Shown piece after piece: positions 22,506 through 34,744 of a DNA stretch of 64,000 nt (within the stretch, counting starts at the first letter, position 1; each line of letters starts with the position of its first letter). Where the stretch lies: assembly GCA_946122785.1 (NCBI GenBank), contig CAMGYJ010000008.1, positions 62,044,877-62,108,876 on the forward strand, written 5' to 3'. A program made the translations under genes and the position numbers. Origin of the DNA: Linum tenue. Taxonomy: Eukaryota > Streptophyta > Magnoliopsida > Malpighiales > Linaceae. The notes beneath the pieces are model-generated. The model ran no database searches. It was given only the letters and a program-made list of their open reading frames with translations, and was not told the origin of the DNA.

Positions 22506-23952
22506 GTTAAACACTAACACAACCAAACCCTTCCAAACTACGTTAAACACTAACCCAATACAAAACTAAAGCTTTAATAATCAGACACATAATTCTAGAT
22601 TACAAACAAACTTCAATTTCTAAACCCATACACAGGTTAAAATAAAAAAACCCAGAACAGATTTCCGAATTCATCACATACAAACATAAGCTTAGTCTTA
22701 AACCCCAGTCATACATACAATCCCCAGTTTCAATACCGATGTAAACAACCACAATTTTCCAGAATTCATACTCAATCATCTCAAACCAAAGTTTCTAGAA
22801 TTAAAACCAGCAAAACAAAATTTCTAAATTCGGACCCAAAATCTTACTCACCTGCCATGTCTGCCGTCGGCAACACTGTCAGTGCTCGTCGGCGGTGACC
22901 CTCTTTCTGTCCAGTCATGCTCTCTCTCCACCCTCTGCCAAAATGGAAGAAACCAAAAAATACAATCAGAACCCTAAACAACCCCTAAATCCAAAGAAAA
23001 TCAAAATCAACCCCTTAAAATCGACATGCATGTGAATGAAAATGATCTTACCTCCGTCACCCTCGTTGGTGTCGTCATCGGTGTCGATCGCCGTCTTCCT
23101 TTAGCTGCTGTCGACCGTCCCTTCGGTCCTTCCCCTCGTTGTTCCTAGGGAAGAATAGAGGAAAGACAGATCGAGGAATGGGAGTCATGAGGAGATGGAT
23201 TGCGAAGAAAGAAGAGGGGATCGAGTGAGAAGAAGAATGGAAGGAGAAAGGTTTGTTTCGTTCTTTCTTTTGTTGGATCGTCGATTGTAGAGGATGAAAA
23301 AGGAGAGGTAGAACGAGTGAAAAAAGTGAGCGGCTAGGGTTAGGTTAGGCCTCCAAAAACGGGTTCACACACCCGGACTCCTAAAATGACCAAAATACCC
23401 CTCTAATTTCGACTAAATTACACGCTGCCACTCGCGGATTGCTTCTGTGAAATCAAAAAACATTTGCCACTGTGAAGTCTCGAACCAGAGACCCAGTCAT
23501 CGCTAATTGATTTAGGTCAGAGCAACCAACCACTAAGCTATGCTATCATACTTGAAACTTCGATCTCCTCATCTACTCATTTTCGTGTTTAACGTTAATA
23601 CATAATATTCGTGCCATCTAATCGTGCTAGGATTTTTGCTTTAACCAAATTATGTATACCTCTAAACATTTCAAAATATTAAAAACCTTCGTTACCACAT
23701 TCTCTTTGGCTTCATTATTCATACCCATGCTCGTTTTACTTAGAAAATATCTTAATACGAAATCATGATAAATAAACCATAATAGTTACTCTCGATGGAA
23801 TCATTTGAAAGATGGTTTTACCATTCAACTACTAAGTTGAAACATCATAAATACATTACCTAATAACTCAAATTATCATCTTAGCCACGATCAATAGAAC
23901 GTGTTAAGAACGCTAACATTTCAAATCACTCATTTTAAAACTTCAACATCAT

Positions 23953-24275
23953 CGAACTACGTGGACTTTGATCCCGGTTAACCCGGGTACGTAGGCAACC
24001 AATAGGTTTCAAGTCCAACTAACAAATTTTCTTCGCATTCCTAATGTGTGAGACTCAACATTTAAAATTCATAAGTACACCGAACTACGTGGACTTTGAT
24101 CCCGACTACTCGGGTACGTAGGCCACCAATAGGTTCGAGTCCAGCTAAAACATTTTCTTCACATTTCAACGTGTGAGACTCAACATTTAAAACTCACAAT
24201 TACAACGAACTACGTGGACTTTGATCCCGACTAAGTCGGGTACGTAGGCAACCAATAGGTTCGAGTCCAACCAAT
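23953..24275 (+). repeat. Three tandem ~126-bp repeats with GAACTACGTGGAC / GGGTACGTAGGC cores
   Basis: Cores begin at 23953, 24081 and 24206. Each has CGAACTACGTGGACTTTGAT, a short GC inverted repeat, then GGGTACGTAGGC and GGTT(C)GAGTCCA. This repeat type is characteristic of Ogre/Tat LTR 3' portions. Confidence 0.8.
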
Positions 24276-24673
24276 CTAAAAAATATTTTTACGTCAATAG
24301 GCGTGAAAATTATCAAGTAACTACAACAATTCAAAATTTACGTCCAATTGAACTCTATAAATACACCCCAAAATTATTAAAATCCTACAATTAAATACAC
24401 AAACAAATCACAATTAACATTACACCCAATCTCTAAAAACTTGTCGATTTACGTAGTACCCGTTATGGGGCGTTGTGGGGTGTGAATACACTTCCCCACA
24501 CGTAACCGTACTCCCGAACCTATAACAATCTATAATTCGCATACCAGAATTCTGGTTTTAACAAAAAAAAATTAAAACCGGAAAAGGGTGTTCGACCCAC
24601 CCCAAAGCACGGTCGATGGTGACTCCAAATCAATTCGCGACGGATCTCCCGATCTCGAGGGGCGGTTGCGACA

Positions 24674-25740
24674 CTTAGTACATAACAAATATACAAAGTA
24701 AAAACATCCCAACTTGCCCTGGTATTTCCCCCCCCCCCCCCCCCCCCAATATTACCAGCAACACCGTGAGAATTTTCATGCTCAATTGCAATTCCTGAAT
24801 GTCCTGCATATTTTCTGGTCATTCCTAGGTTTCGCCTTAATTGAGTAACACTGCCACATTGCAAAGATCCTTCCTTTGATCTTACTGGCATTTGTTCGAT
24901 GAATGTGTTTGGCAAACCAAAGCCATTATTCTGTGCCACAAATGCGCAGATGATCAATATGTCTATTCTCTTTCTTGGTCCCATGTCATAAATTTGAATG
25001 TTTGCTTTTTGATACTCTTGTGTGACATAAGCCAATTATTAATTGTGAAAATAATGGTTAGAATACTGATAATGAATTTGATGGCTTTGACAGTAATTTT
25101 GCATTAATGACAAAGGAGCATCCCATACTTAAGGAATGATAATGATCATAATAAATATTAATGATAAATGGAGCATCCCCTACTTAAATTGGGGGGGGGG
25201 GGGGGAAGTAGACTTGCCTAGCTAGCCCATAATGAATCAATATTCGTGTGCCTGAAGAAAAAGGGATGTCCATCATGTCTGAATCACTTTTTTTTTTGTT
25301 TGAAAAATGTCTGAATCACTTAAGAAACTCCATTTCCTCTCCCCCCTGTTTTTACTTCAGTTAAAAATCAGTCCCTATTGGGAACATTAAAGATCTCAAC
25401 TTTCTGCTGATAACAATCTTCCCATGTGATTACTTGCACAGAATTGACAAGAACAAGTGAAAAAGATTTCCATCTTTACTACAAACAACAACAGCTCATC
25501 TTGTTCCTTCCCTTTAATTAAAAGCCTGCATATACTATCTAAGCCAAAAGAAAAGTCTTGTGCTTGCCAAAATCCAGATTCTTGGAAAACAGTTTCAGGA
25601 ATCTGGTTTTACAGTCCACCATTGGCAATCCCAATACACCAAAGTCAAAGGAAGAATCTTACCTTTGCAACATGTCACATTTCTAGAACCTCGCAGGCTT
25701 TTTCTATTTGCTCAGAGAACCAGACAGGCAGTTCTAAGAA
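24674..25740. other. Intergenic segment with poly-C and poly-G tracts, upstream of O-fucosyltransferase gene 1
   Basis: A run of 19 C lies at 24728-24746 and a run of 15 G at 25191-25205. Between them a minus-strand frame reads GPRKRIDILIICAFVAQNNG and EQMPVRSKEGSLQCGSVTQL. It looks protein-like, but I do not recognise it. From 25206 to 25740 is the probable promoter and 5' leader of the next gene. Confidence 0.4.
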
Positions 25741-27894
25741 ATGGAGAAAATCAGTTGCACCAAGGTTGTTCTTCCAGGCGAGTCCGAGGAGAAATCAAGT
25801 GGCAAGATTGGGTACAAGATTGTCAGCAGAGGGATCAAATGTGAGAAGCTGAGGAACCTGATTATCAGAGCAGTGAAAGCCCACAAGTCGAATTCGAGTA
25901 ATCCTGCTTCTTCTACACCTGGAGAATCTAGGTTCTGGACAATAGGAATCACACTGCTACTGATTGTGATGTGGGCTTGTGGAATGCAGTCAATGGCTTT
26001 CCATAATGCCAAGTGGCCAGCCACCGCGAAATTTCAATTTGCCCATCCTGCTGTTCTTATACCTGAAAGTACAAAGAGTTTCTTCCTTTGCTCTTAACTC
26101 CTGTCAAAATTATGACTCCATAGAGTAAAAGCATCTTACTTTGGTCTTACCTTCTCTCCAGGAGTTTACCGCAACAATGGATATCTGACCGTGTCATCCA
26201 ATGGAGGATTGAATCAAATGCGATCAGGAGTAAGTCTGAAAAACTTTTAAGATATCTTTTACGCTTGTTTCCTTTTGTTGATTTTGGTTTAGTCTTTGGT
26301 TTTTCTGAAAGCTGATTTCTTTCAGATTTCAGACATGGTTACTATAGCAAGATTCTTAAACCTGACACTTGTTGTTCCTGAACTGGACAACACCTCATTT
26401 TGGCAAGATAACAGGTGGATGAACTCAAATTAAATATCAAGATATCTTGTGGTGATAAACCCAAATTTACTTGCACAATAGTTTCTTACTCAATTAATCA
26501 ATGCCGCTACATTTTGCAGTCAGTTTGGGGACATATTTGATGTGGATCACTTCATTGATTCCTTGAGAGATGAACTCAGGATTGTGAAAGAGTTGCCCCC
26601 AACCCAGAAGGAAAAACTAAAGACTCAACCACTGTATCAAATGGCAACTCGTAGCTGGGGTAACATGTCCTATTACTATCGCACGGTTAGTTTTATTGGT
26701 TTTTTCAATTTTAACAGTCCAACCTTCCCATACTTGAAACTTTGGTTTAAGTTCTGAGTACTTGAAATTTTTGGGCGACAAGAACAGGTTCTGCCAGTCT
26801 TCAAAAAGTTTGGAATAGTCCATTTCTTGAAGACTGATGCTAGACTCTCAAACAATGAGCCTCTTGAGAATGTTCAGAAGATGCGGTGCAGGGTTAACTA
26901 TGAAGGTCTAAGGTTCACTCCACACATAGAGAAGATAGGGAAGAAGGTTGTGAGCATCTTGAGGAAGAAAGGTCCCTTCTTGGCTCTTCATCTTAGATTC
27001 GAAAAGGATATGTTGGCATTCACTGGTTGCACCGAAGAGCTTGATAAGGAAGAAGTAAAAGAGCTTACCTCAATGAGGTTTGTGATTCAAGGTTTCTTCA
27101 TTTATCTGCTCAATTTGGTATTTCTTCTCTCATGATCTTATTTATTATCATCTGTTTGAAAAGGTATGCATGTCCATGGTGGAAGGAGAAGGAGATAAAC
27201 TCAACACATAAAAGGGAAGAAGGGCTATGTCCATTGACTCCAGGGGAAGTTGGACTTGCACTGAAAGCACTTGACATAGATCCGGAGATCCAAGTCTACA
27301 TTGCTGCTGGAGAGATATATGGAAAGGACAAAAGACTCGACGATCTTAGAGCTTTCTATCCGAATCTGGTTAGTTTGTGAGTTTAATGATCATGAAATAA
27401 CAACCTTCAGAGATATTGTCCATAATTCTTAGTCTGGTGATGATGGTTGATTTCTGTTTCTTTGTCAGGTGAAAAAGGAAACATTGCTACCAAGCGCAGA
27501 TATGGGAGAGATTAGGTACCACTCAAACAGGATGGCAGCAGTGGATTATATTGTGTCATTGGCTAGCGACACTTTTGCTCCAAGCTATGATGGTCACATG
27601 GCCAAAGTTGTGGAAGGCCACCGCCGGTATCTGGGATACAAGACGACTATACGTCTGGATAGAAAGGTTCTGGTGGCACTGATAGACAGGTACAGAAGTG
27701 GGAAAATGAAGTGGGATGAGTTTTCTGATTTAGTGAAGAAAACTCACAGTGGGCTAATGGGTGGACCTATTGAGAGACTAAAGATCCCTGGCAAGCCTAA
27801 AGAAGAGGATTACTTCTACTTAAATCCCGAGGAATGCTTGCCAAAAATTGATCCTTCTTTAAGGGGTTTAAGGTCAGACAAGACAAAGCATTAG
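25741..27894 (+). CDS. Plant O-fucosyltransferase family protein (gene 1)
   Basis: Seven exons: 25741-26068, 26162-26229, 26326-26414, 26520-26685, 26788-27077, 27164-27368 and 27469-27894. All introns are GT-AG and the sum is 1572 nt, encoding 523 residues. It is a type II membrane protein of the Golgi: a short basic N-terminus, one membrane segment at about residues 65-83 ([17 protein letters not shown]), then the GDP-fucose protein O-fucosyltransferase domain. Family motifs visible are [24 protein letters not shown] (HLRFE about 285-289), YIAAGEIYG, and [20 protein letters not shown] near the C-terminus. The family moves fucose from GDP-fucose to cell-wall or protein acceptors; the acceptor here is unknown. 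The start is the first ATG of an exon that joins the TM segment without stops. A paralog lies at 40543. No break was found. Confidence 0.93.
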
Positions 27895-28728
27895 AAGCTC
27901 CCCACTTTTCTGATAAAAGAGACCTGGAAGCTGTGTTCTTTTTTTCTTTTTTACTGTTACAGTTAGAAAACATCATTTGTCAAGTGGTTATGCAGTACAT
28001 TTATTATTGTAGAGTGGTTATGCAGTACATATATATTGGAATATAAAAGCCTTGATTTGACATTCACTGTTCATAAAAGTCTTAGTTCTAAGTTTACCAT
28101 TAAGCAGTAAAACCATAAATAACTTCACTTTTAGTTTGAAATATTTTGCATAATTTCCTTATTTATTTTACTTTTTCCCTTTATTTTATTTTCAAGATGT
28201 CACATATTTAGTCTCATTTATCCTTTTTATTTAATTTATTTTGGCCATATATGAGAACCTCTAACACTAGCTATAACTCAAAGGCTAAAAGGGCAAAATG
28301 GGCAATTAACCACTAGAAAGCTAAACCCAAGAATTGAGAGTTAAAATGAGACTGAAATTTGGGGGCTAAAAATGAGGGACCACATTGGACAAATCGACCT
28401 CTAGCACGCCTCCCCTAACTGTGAGCCCCAATTTTTATAATTGTTTTCTAGTTGTTTTTAAAACAATTTAGACCCATTTTCAGTAGAAATTGGACCGCTC
28501 GGTTGTCATTTGACACCAAAAAAATACATACAAAATTTTGAAATTAAATATCAATGGCTATAAAGCACGAGCATTGAAATAACGGTTGTGAACGGTCATA
28601 AAACGGCTGGAAAAAATTCTATTAAACTCTCATCCAACTCCTCATTTCATACACCATCTCATATCTCACTCCCTACACTTTCTCCAAACACCTAGCCTCC
28701 AAACTTTTTCTCATCTTGTGCTTTTTCG
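27895..28728. other. 3' flank of gene 1, AT-rich, no gene seen
   Basis: The region contains the probable 3' UTR of gene 1 and AT-rich sequence. An imperfect direct repeat (GTTATGCAGTACAT) occurs at about 27985 and 28018. No coding region is supported. Confidence 0.4.
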
Positions 28729-29720
28729 TAATGAGCAAAAGAGGTGTCAATGGGTCCGAAGATTAAGACATAGCATTATGTCAAGCTTGGTGCAAAATAT
28801 CATGCGACAGATAGGTGAGTCGTTCAAAACGGTCATTTCACGTTATGATCGCTCCCAACTATCGACTGTGTCACGATTCAAGATAATAGGTTAGACGTGT
28901 AGCGCATGGAAGGGGGGATTGAGGAAAGGTAACGAGCAAAGATCTAGTGGCCAAACTGCAGATGTTGTGGTAAGTCCATTTCTTTTTCAAGTTATGAATT
29001 TTATTTTTTCTTAATCGTGATTATGAAATAATATTACATATGTAATATATGTAGATGATCATGGCGAAATACATTTATAAGTCAGAGATGAAAAATAAGG
29101 CTTTCAAGTATGAGCATTGTAGGAGGATCCTGTCATGATGCCTTAAATGGCATCCTGATCCTGCACTCGATATTGCACTTGTTCCACCTATGGCTAGCGA
29201 GTTGAGCTCATTTACTAACCTTAAGCAATCAGTTCTGACATTCGAAGGTACTCCAGCTAGAGGGTTGTCTTGACACGAAGGATGTGATAAGTAAAGGGCC
29301 TATAACAAGGGGAAATCCAAGGAAGAATCATCTTAGGAGCGTGATCAATGACGAAATGCATTATCTGCTTGATGAGCTCTTCTTGAGGAGAGGAATGCGA
29401 GTAGGGTATCTACGAAAGTGACAAGAATTAGCATGAACGGAGGAAATGGCAAATGAAGGACGAGGAATTTCGCACTACATGAAGGGAAAAGTAGTGAACT
29501 TAGGGAACGAGAAGCAGCTTTGTTTGAGAATGATATGAAGATTTTGGAAATTGACCTAAGCAAGTTAACTTCAAGAAAGAGGAAGATTGTTAAGTGCCGA
29601 CAAGATGTCATATATGCTAGAGATGCTAGTCATGATGATGGTGGAAGTGCCCTCTGACCATGGCAGTGGCAGTGACGAGGACTATCCTATCCATTATGAT
29701 ACCTATCGTTCTTTAAATTT
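28729..29720 (+). pseudogene. Decayed trihelix/NAM-associated transposon gene (glutathione S-transferase T3-like annotation group)
   Basis: Plus-strand pieces read MSKRGVNGSED, then DIALCQAWCKIS, matching the SANT/trihelix start seen in many plant Harbinger-associated second proteins. Later pieces are AKYIYKSEMKNKAFKYEHC, WHPDPALDIALVPP and SRKRKIVKCRQDVIYARD. Several stops (for example TAA after GSED and TAG after CDR) and frame changes break it. I assign it to the group often labelled GST-T3-like or NAM-associated. The assignment is by pattern, and terminal repeats of the parent element were not located. Confidence 0.55.
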
Positions 29721-30227
29721 GTAGTGCTTATTTGAATTCCTAGTTAGCATTTGAATTCTAAGATTGTATTGAATTCCTAATTTGCATTTAAATTCCTAGT
29801 TTGCATGTGATGTCTTTGGATTCCTGGCTTATCACTTCAAATTTGAAATAAAGGATTAAATTTTATTACTGGAAACACTCTTGAATCATTAATTGAAGTG
29901 ATTAACTAATTATTTTAAGTATAAAAATATTTTGGAAATTGCTTAAATTTTATCAAAATGTTCATATCGAATTATCAAATTTAAATATATAAAATTTAAA
30001 TTGAAAAATATATGTTTAACTATTCATAAGTTAGGATTACTAGATACGAAACATAAAATTTTAGCTCTCGGGTTGCAGCTGTTTATGTTTTCAAGGGGGC
30101 TAAAAATTCATTTTGTCCCTTTAAACCCCATTTTTTACCCGGGGTTGCGGTTAGTCTAAGTGATCCTTTTTTTAAAAAATTATCCTATTTTTCCTATGTT
30201 GGAACTAGAGCTGTCAAAATGTAACCC

Positions 30228-30480
30228 GACCCGAGTAACCCGCCCGATCAACCCGACCCGCAACCCGCCCGCAACCCGATTTGACTAAAAGTCAATGACC
30301 CGTAACCCGCCCGACCCGCAACCCGATCGACCTGCAACCCGATCGACCCGCAACCCGACCAACCCGCAACCCGACCAACCCGCAACCCGATCGACCCGCA
30401 ACCCGATTAACCCGCAACCCGACCAACCCGCAACCCGACTAACCCAAACTCGTAACCCGACCAACCCGCAGTCCGACTAT
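30228..30480 (+). repeat. Minisatellite of ACCCGCAACCCGA-type units (left array)
   Basis: About 13-16 bp units (ACCCGCAACCCGAYC) are repeated for roughly 250 bp just inside the left hAT end. Confidence 0.85.
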
Positions 30481-30989
30481 AATAGAAGGAATTCGATGAA
30501 GATAAACCAAAAGTTGACATTTGGAATTCTAATTCACTAAATCTGATCATTTGGAATTCAATTTTGTTGTCTGTTTCTTAAATGTAGTTTGTCTTGAATG
30601 GGTAATAATGGAATGTTAATTATCAAACGATACCTCTTTCTAAACTTGGATGCTCATCGAATCATATAGGCTTTCATGTACTTTTTTTCCTTCAGTTAGT
30701 ACTCAATATGATAGGTATTAGTAATTTCCCATGAAGAAAAAACTTCAGTATTTGTGTAAGTAAACAATTTGTTAAATTAATTAACCATCACAACATTCAA
30801 GACTCCGGCTTTTAATGAAATCAAGCGTGCTTTCCTGCAACTTCATCATAATTCTTTGCTTTTACAGTCATCATTCCTGCAGCAGTAGAGGGTGAACCAG
30901 TTTCACAAGTTCTATCATACTGTTGAGCATAATGCATCACAAGAGATCCAGAACCAATATGTATTAATTTGTTTTTGTAACTTAGATCC

Positions 30990-33395
30990 CGGCGCGGAGG
31001 CGCGGGCAAAGATACTAGTATCAATTAAAAGTAAACCCAATCACAAATCTGGTGTTCATTTGACAAAGAATAAGAAGAAAACAGAGAGCCAGATTGGGAA
31101 CCCAGATCACCGGCAACCCTGGTCTCCTTTAGCCCAAGCGGTGGCGCAGCCGATGGAGAAGAAGATGAGGAGGCACTGAGGGAGGTCGGATAACGGAGGC
31201 CCCTTCTACCTCCTCATTCTTGGTCCGAGAAGGCGACGAGAAGGCTTCTTCTTGAAGATCTGGAGCGAAAACCCTAGCCTCTGCCGTCTCGATCTCTCCA
31301 CCGCCACCATCTCATCCAACCTTCGAAGCCTCACTCTCTGCCCCCACCTTACTGGAACCCTTGCTCTGCCGTCTCGATCTTCCGCCATAGTCGTCTGGCC
31401 TTTTCGCCAACGTTGCCGCATCTCGCCAGAGCAAGCCGCTAGAGGCGGAGGTGTCGTTTTTTTAGAGGAATCAAAGGAGATGAAAGAAGGTTCTGTTTTC
31501 TTTGAGAATAGAGTGGCAGGTGAAGGAAGGGGTTGTTGTTTGCAGAGGAACGAAGGATAGGTAGGTGAAGGGCTCGTTTTCAATTTTCAACAGAGAGAAA
31601 TAGTGGTTTGAAATTTGGGCGGTGGTGGGTTTGATTTATCTGCTGAAAATTTTCAACCATAAAAGGAGGGAAATTTTGGGCGGTGGTCAAAATTTGGGTG
31701 GGCATTTCTCAAGAAAAAATTAGGCGGGCATTGAAAAATTGGGCGGGCAAAGGATTTGTGTCGGTTCAATACGAAATCGACCCAAATCAATAATAATTGG
31801 GGTTAATACCATATTTGGTCATTGGGATTACTAAATCGTGACATGTTTAGTCACTAGAAAAAATTAATATCAACTTTGGTCACTCAAATTACTAAAACAG
31901 GTCATATTTAGTCACTCTCCGTTAGTCTCCGTCCAACTCTGTTAAAAAGTGCTGACGTGGCTAACGGGAGCGCCTAATCAGCGTCGTTTTGGCCCAAAAA
32001 TGGCCAAACCCGACCCGCCACGTCACTAAACTCGCCATGTCATACACCCAACCCAACTCATTAACCAAACCAAACCTAGAACCAAACTCGACCCATTTAA
32101 CAACACAAAATTGAAAAATCAATTGGGTTAGTGGCCATTTTCAGACCCAAAATCCTTCTCCTTCCTCGCGAAGCTCTGATGTGTTCGATCGAAAATGGTA
32201 GAATCTAGAGGAAAGTGCTTACCCTTTTCATTACAATTCTTTTTCCATTCTATCTCCCAAGCAAAACAGCAACCAGAGAAAGAGCTACATTTTCCATTCT
32301 AATCTTCTACCAAACCAGACAAGCAAACAAACAAAACAAAAGCAGAAACTGAAATCGAAAAGCAAAACAAAACATTTCATTACCAGCAGTATCCTGCTTG
32401 TTCTTGACCCTAACATGTCCTTTGATCCCCTGCTTATCTATACCAAGCCTCTATTCTTCTTCCCATCCTTGCCGAACAATTCGTCAAGAACAGTAACAAC
32501 CAAACCCTAACCCTATTTCAGTACAAAAAAGACAAATCACAGACGCGTAGAGTCGGCGGCTATGGAAGTAGCAGAAGTACCATTTGTTTCATGAGCCAGA
32601 AAGCGGCAGACTTTCAGGCTACCCCGACGTAGTTGAGAGGGGCTTTGGGAGCGGTCAGTTTTTCATCTACTCTCCCGCGGTACCCTTCTTCAGCTGCGTG
32701 CGGCGGCGGAACTATCAGCCCGCTTCCTGGACGGTTGTTAGATCAGAGCGGAAGAGGAGAAATTTGAGAGAAGGAGAGTGAGAGAAGTAAACCTAGGGCG
32801 AAAGAAGAGAAAAAAAGGAGCAAATTAGGTGTGTTGTGAAAGTCTTCGCGAGGAAGGAGAAGGGTTTCGGGTCTGAAAATGGCCACTGACCCAATTGATT
32901 TTTCAATTTGTATTGTTAAATGGGTTGGGTTTGGTTCTAGGTTCGGTTTGGTTAATGGATTGGGTTGGGTGTATGACATGGCGGGTTTATTGACGTGGCG
33001 GGTCGGGTTCGGCCATTTCTGGGTCAAAATGACGCTGATTAGGCGCTCCCGTTAGCCACATCAGCACTTGTTAACGGATTTGGACGGAGACTAACGGAGA
33101 GTGACTAAATGTGACCTGTTTTAGTAATTTGAGTGACCAAAGTTGATATTAATTTTTTCTGGTGACTAAACATGTCACGATTTTGTAATCTCAGTGACCA
33201 AATGTGGTATTAACCCATAATAATTGTGTCGGTTATAGTGAAAACCGACTCAAATACAAAAGAAATTGTGTGGGTTCTCTCTAACCGATGTAAAAGCATA
33301 AAAATTTGTGTCGGTTGCTTAACCGACACAAATCTCCGACGCTAAATAATTTTTTAGTGTCGGTACCGACACAAAACCCCTGTTTTCTTGCAGTG
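30990..33395 (+). mobile_element. CACTA-type element, right end visible (left end not found)
   Basis: The right terminus is TTTTCTTGCAGTG at 33383-33395, which inverted is CACTGCAAGAAAA, a CACTA-superfamily end. Inside it lie subterminal repeats of GTGTCGGTT/AACCGACAC in both orientations (31760-31790 and 33226-33370). The MULE at 31800-33216 interrupts these repeats. The left limit is a guess. The stretch 30990-31570 has no recognisable transposase. Confidence 0.55.
31800..33216. mobile_element. MULE with long inverted repeats and 10-bp target duplication
   Basis: The ends are GGGTTAATACCATATTTGG and its inverse, and inverted repeats extend for about 370 bp on each side (to about 32180 and from about 32820). 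ATAATAATTG flanks it exactly at 31790-31799 and 33217-33226. The interior of about 640 bp has no transposase. A minus-strand stretch around 32390-32510 reads ELFGKDGKKNRGL and DKQGIKGHVRVKNKQDTAGN in different frames and could be a captured gene fragment. Confidence 0.88.
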
Positions 33396-33570
33396 GTGAC
33401 TGATTATTAGTCACGGGAAGTGAAGATTAAAAATAGGTAAATTAATTCCCGTGATCGTAACTATAAAATTAATTACGAGAAATTTTACCGTGCTTAGTAG
33501 CATACCTCTAAATACTGGAAACACTACCGTGAATAAGCTATCGTGACTGAAAACCAGTTTTCCTGTAGTG
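33396..33570 (+). mobile_element. Second CACTA-type right-end fragment
   Basis: It ends TTTTCCTGTAGTG at 33570, which inverted is CACTACAGGAAAA, a canonical CACTA terminus. Subterminal TTAGTCACGGGAA-like repeats are present. The first CACTA ends exactly where this fragment begins, suggesting nesting. Confidence 0.6.
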
Positions 33571-33574
33571 TAAT

Positions 33575-34330
33575 AAGGTATATAGACTATAGAGTCGATG
33601 TATAGGGTATATGGTTAGTCTAATGGGTTAGGGTATAATGTATTAATGGTTTAACAATTATTAGTCAAAATCATAACTAATAAGATCAACTTTTCTTATT
33701 AACACATGTTCATCAATCAGAATTCAGATCATTAGGGGTTTAGGGTATAGGTTATAGAGTCGACTTATAGGATATATGGTTAGGGTATAAAGTCTTAATG
33801 ATTTGACCACGGTTAGTCAAAATCATAACTAATGAGATCAACTTTTCTTATTAACATATGTTCATGAATCAAACCAGTAGGGGTTTAGGGTATAGGTTAT
33901 AGAGTCGACTTGTAGGGTATGTGGTTAGAGTATAAGGTATTAATGGTTTGGCCAGATTAGTCAAAATCATAACTAATAAGATCAAGTTTGCTTATTAATA
34001 TATGTTCATGAATCAAACCATTAGGGGTTTAGGGTATAGATTATAAAGTCGACTTATAGGGTATAAGGTATTAATGGTTTAGTCATGATTAAACATATGT
34101 TCATCAATCAAACCATTATGGGTTTAGGGTATATGATATAGAGTCGACGTATAGGGTAATGGGTTAGGGTTAAGGTATTAAACTATTAATGGTGTAGCCA
34201 AGATTAATCAAAATCATAAATAATAAGGATCAAGTTATTTATTAACACATATTCATGAATAAAATCATTTGGAGTTCAGGGTATAGACTATTTAGAATTT
34301 AGATTATATGTTATCGAGTAAAGTTACAAT
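33575..34330 (+). repeat. Tandem repeat, ~145-bp unit, about five copies
   Basis: Units carrying GGGGTTTAGGGTATAG occur at about 33732, 33877 and 34021 (spacing 145 and 144). Shorter or diverged copies sit near 34116 and 34269, and a partial copy near 33590. Each unit also has GTCGACTTATAGG and AGTCAAAATCATAACTAAT. It is not telomeric: the period is far longer than 7 bp. Confidence 0.85.
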
Positions 34331-34739
34331 TGAACTCACAACAATTTTTCTAAATTTTATAATTTAGTTTAATACAAAAATCATATAAACAATTAACTAG
34401 CTAAAACAACAATTTCTCTATATATTTATATGAACAATTTTTTTGTAAAAAAAATATATATATGAACAATTTCACCTGTTTTTAAAAAATTTAAAACTAT
34501 TTTTAAACTTTTCTCTCCAAATTTTGGATTCCCCCAATACTACATCCCAAAAATTTGATTCCCCCCACCCGCCGAGACCCGCCAATAATTCCCCTTGTAA
34601 TGTTTCCCCAAAATTTTGTTTCCCCCCACCTTTGAGTCTTTGACTTTGAGTAGTGATTCCTGTTTTTTGACAAGTATTGTGCTAGTTTCATATAGTTACG
34701 ATTTACGACTTACTAGTAATCACTAAAAAGTAACGCGAT
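34331..34739. other. AT-rich interior of the hAT shell, nothing recognised
   Basis: Low-complexity AT and TTTTTAAA-rich sequence with a CCCCCACCC-containing short segment at 34560-34630. No ORF is supported. Confidence 0.35.
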
Positions 34740-34744
34740 GTTCT

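Larger units (their letters stand above)
19888..24673 (+). mobile_element. Probable solo LTR of an Ogre/Tat-type Ty3 element
   Basis: The right end reads GGTTGCGACA at 24673, after the GAACTACGTGGACTTTGATC ... GGGTACGTAGGC repeats and a GGTGACTCC/GATCTCGAGGGG segment typical of Ogre/Tat LTRs. CTTAG follows at 24674-24678 and also precedes the left end at 19883-19887, giving a 5-bp target duplication. The left end reads TTTTGGTCAC rather than TG..., which needs one substitution. At about 4.8 kb it is within the large size of Ogre LTRs. No primer site or internal region follows, so recombination to a solo LTR is likely. The assignment rests on motif memory and the duplication. Confidence 0.6.

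Noticed and set aside
23455..23550. tRNA-like segment (TCGAACC...GACC... pattern)
   Set aside because: It has a TTCGA-like box but no acceptor-stem pairing or A box at the right distance, and it lies within the LTR.
24520..25035. 171-codon minus-strand frame as a gene
   Set aside because: Its C-terminal part is LTR terminus, a Gly run is encoded by the poly-C tract, and no start or splice context supports it. Only the 24750-25035 part looks protein-like.
33575..34330. Interstitial telomere repeats (GGGTTTAGGG)
   Set aside because: The motif occurs once per 145-bp unit and is not iterated every 7 bp, so it is a satellite-like repeat.
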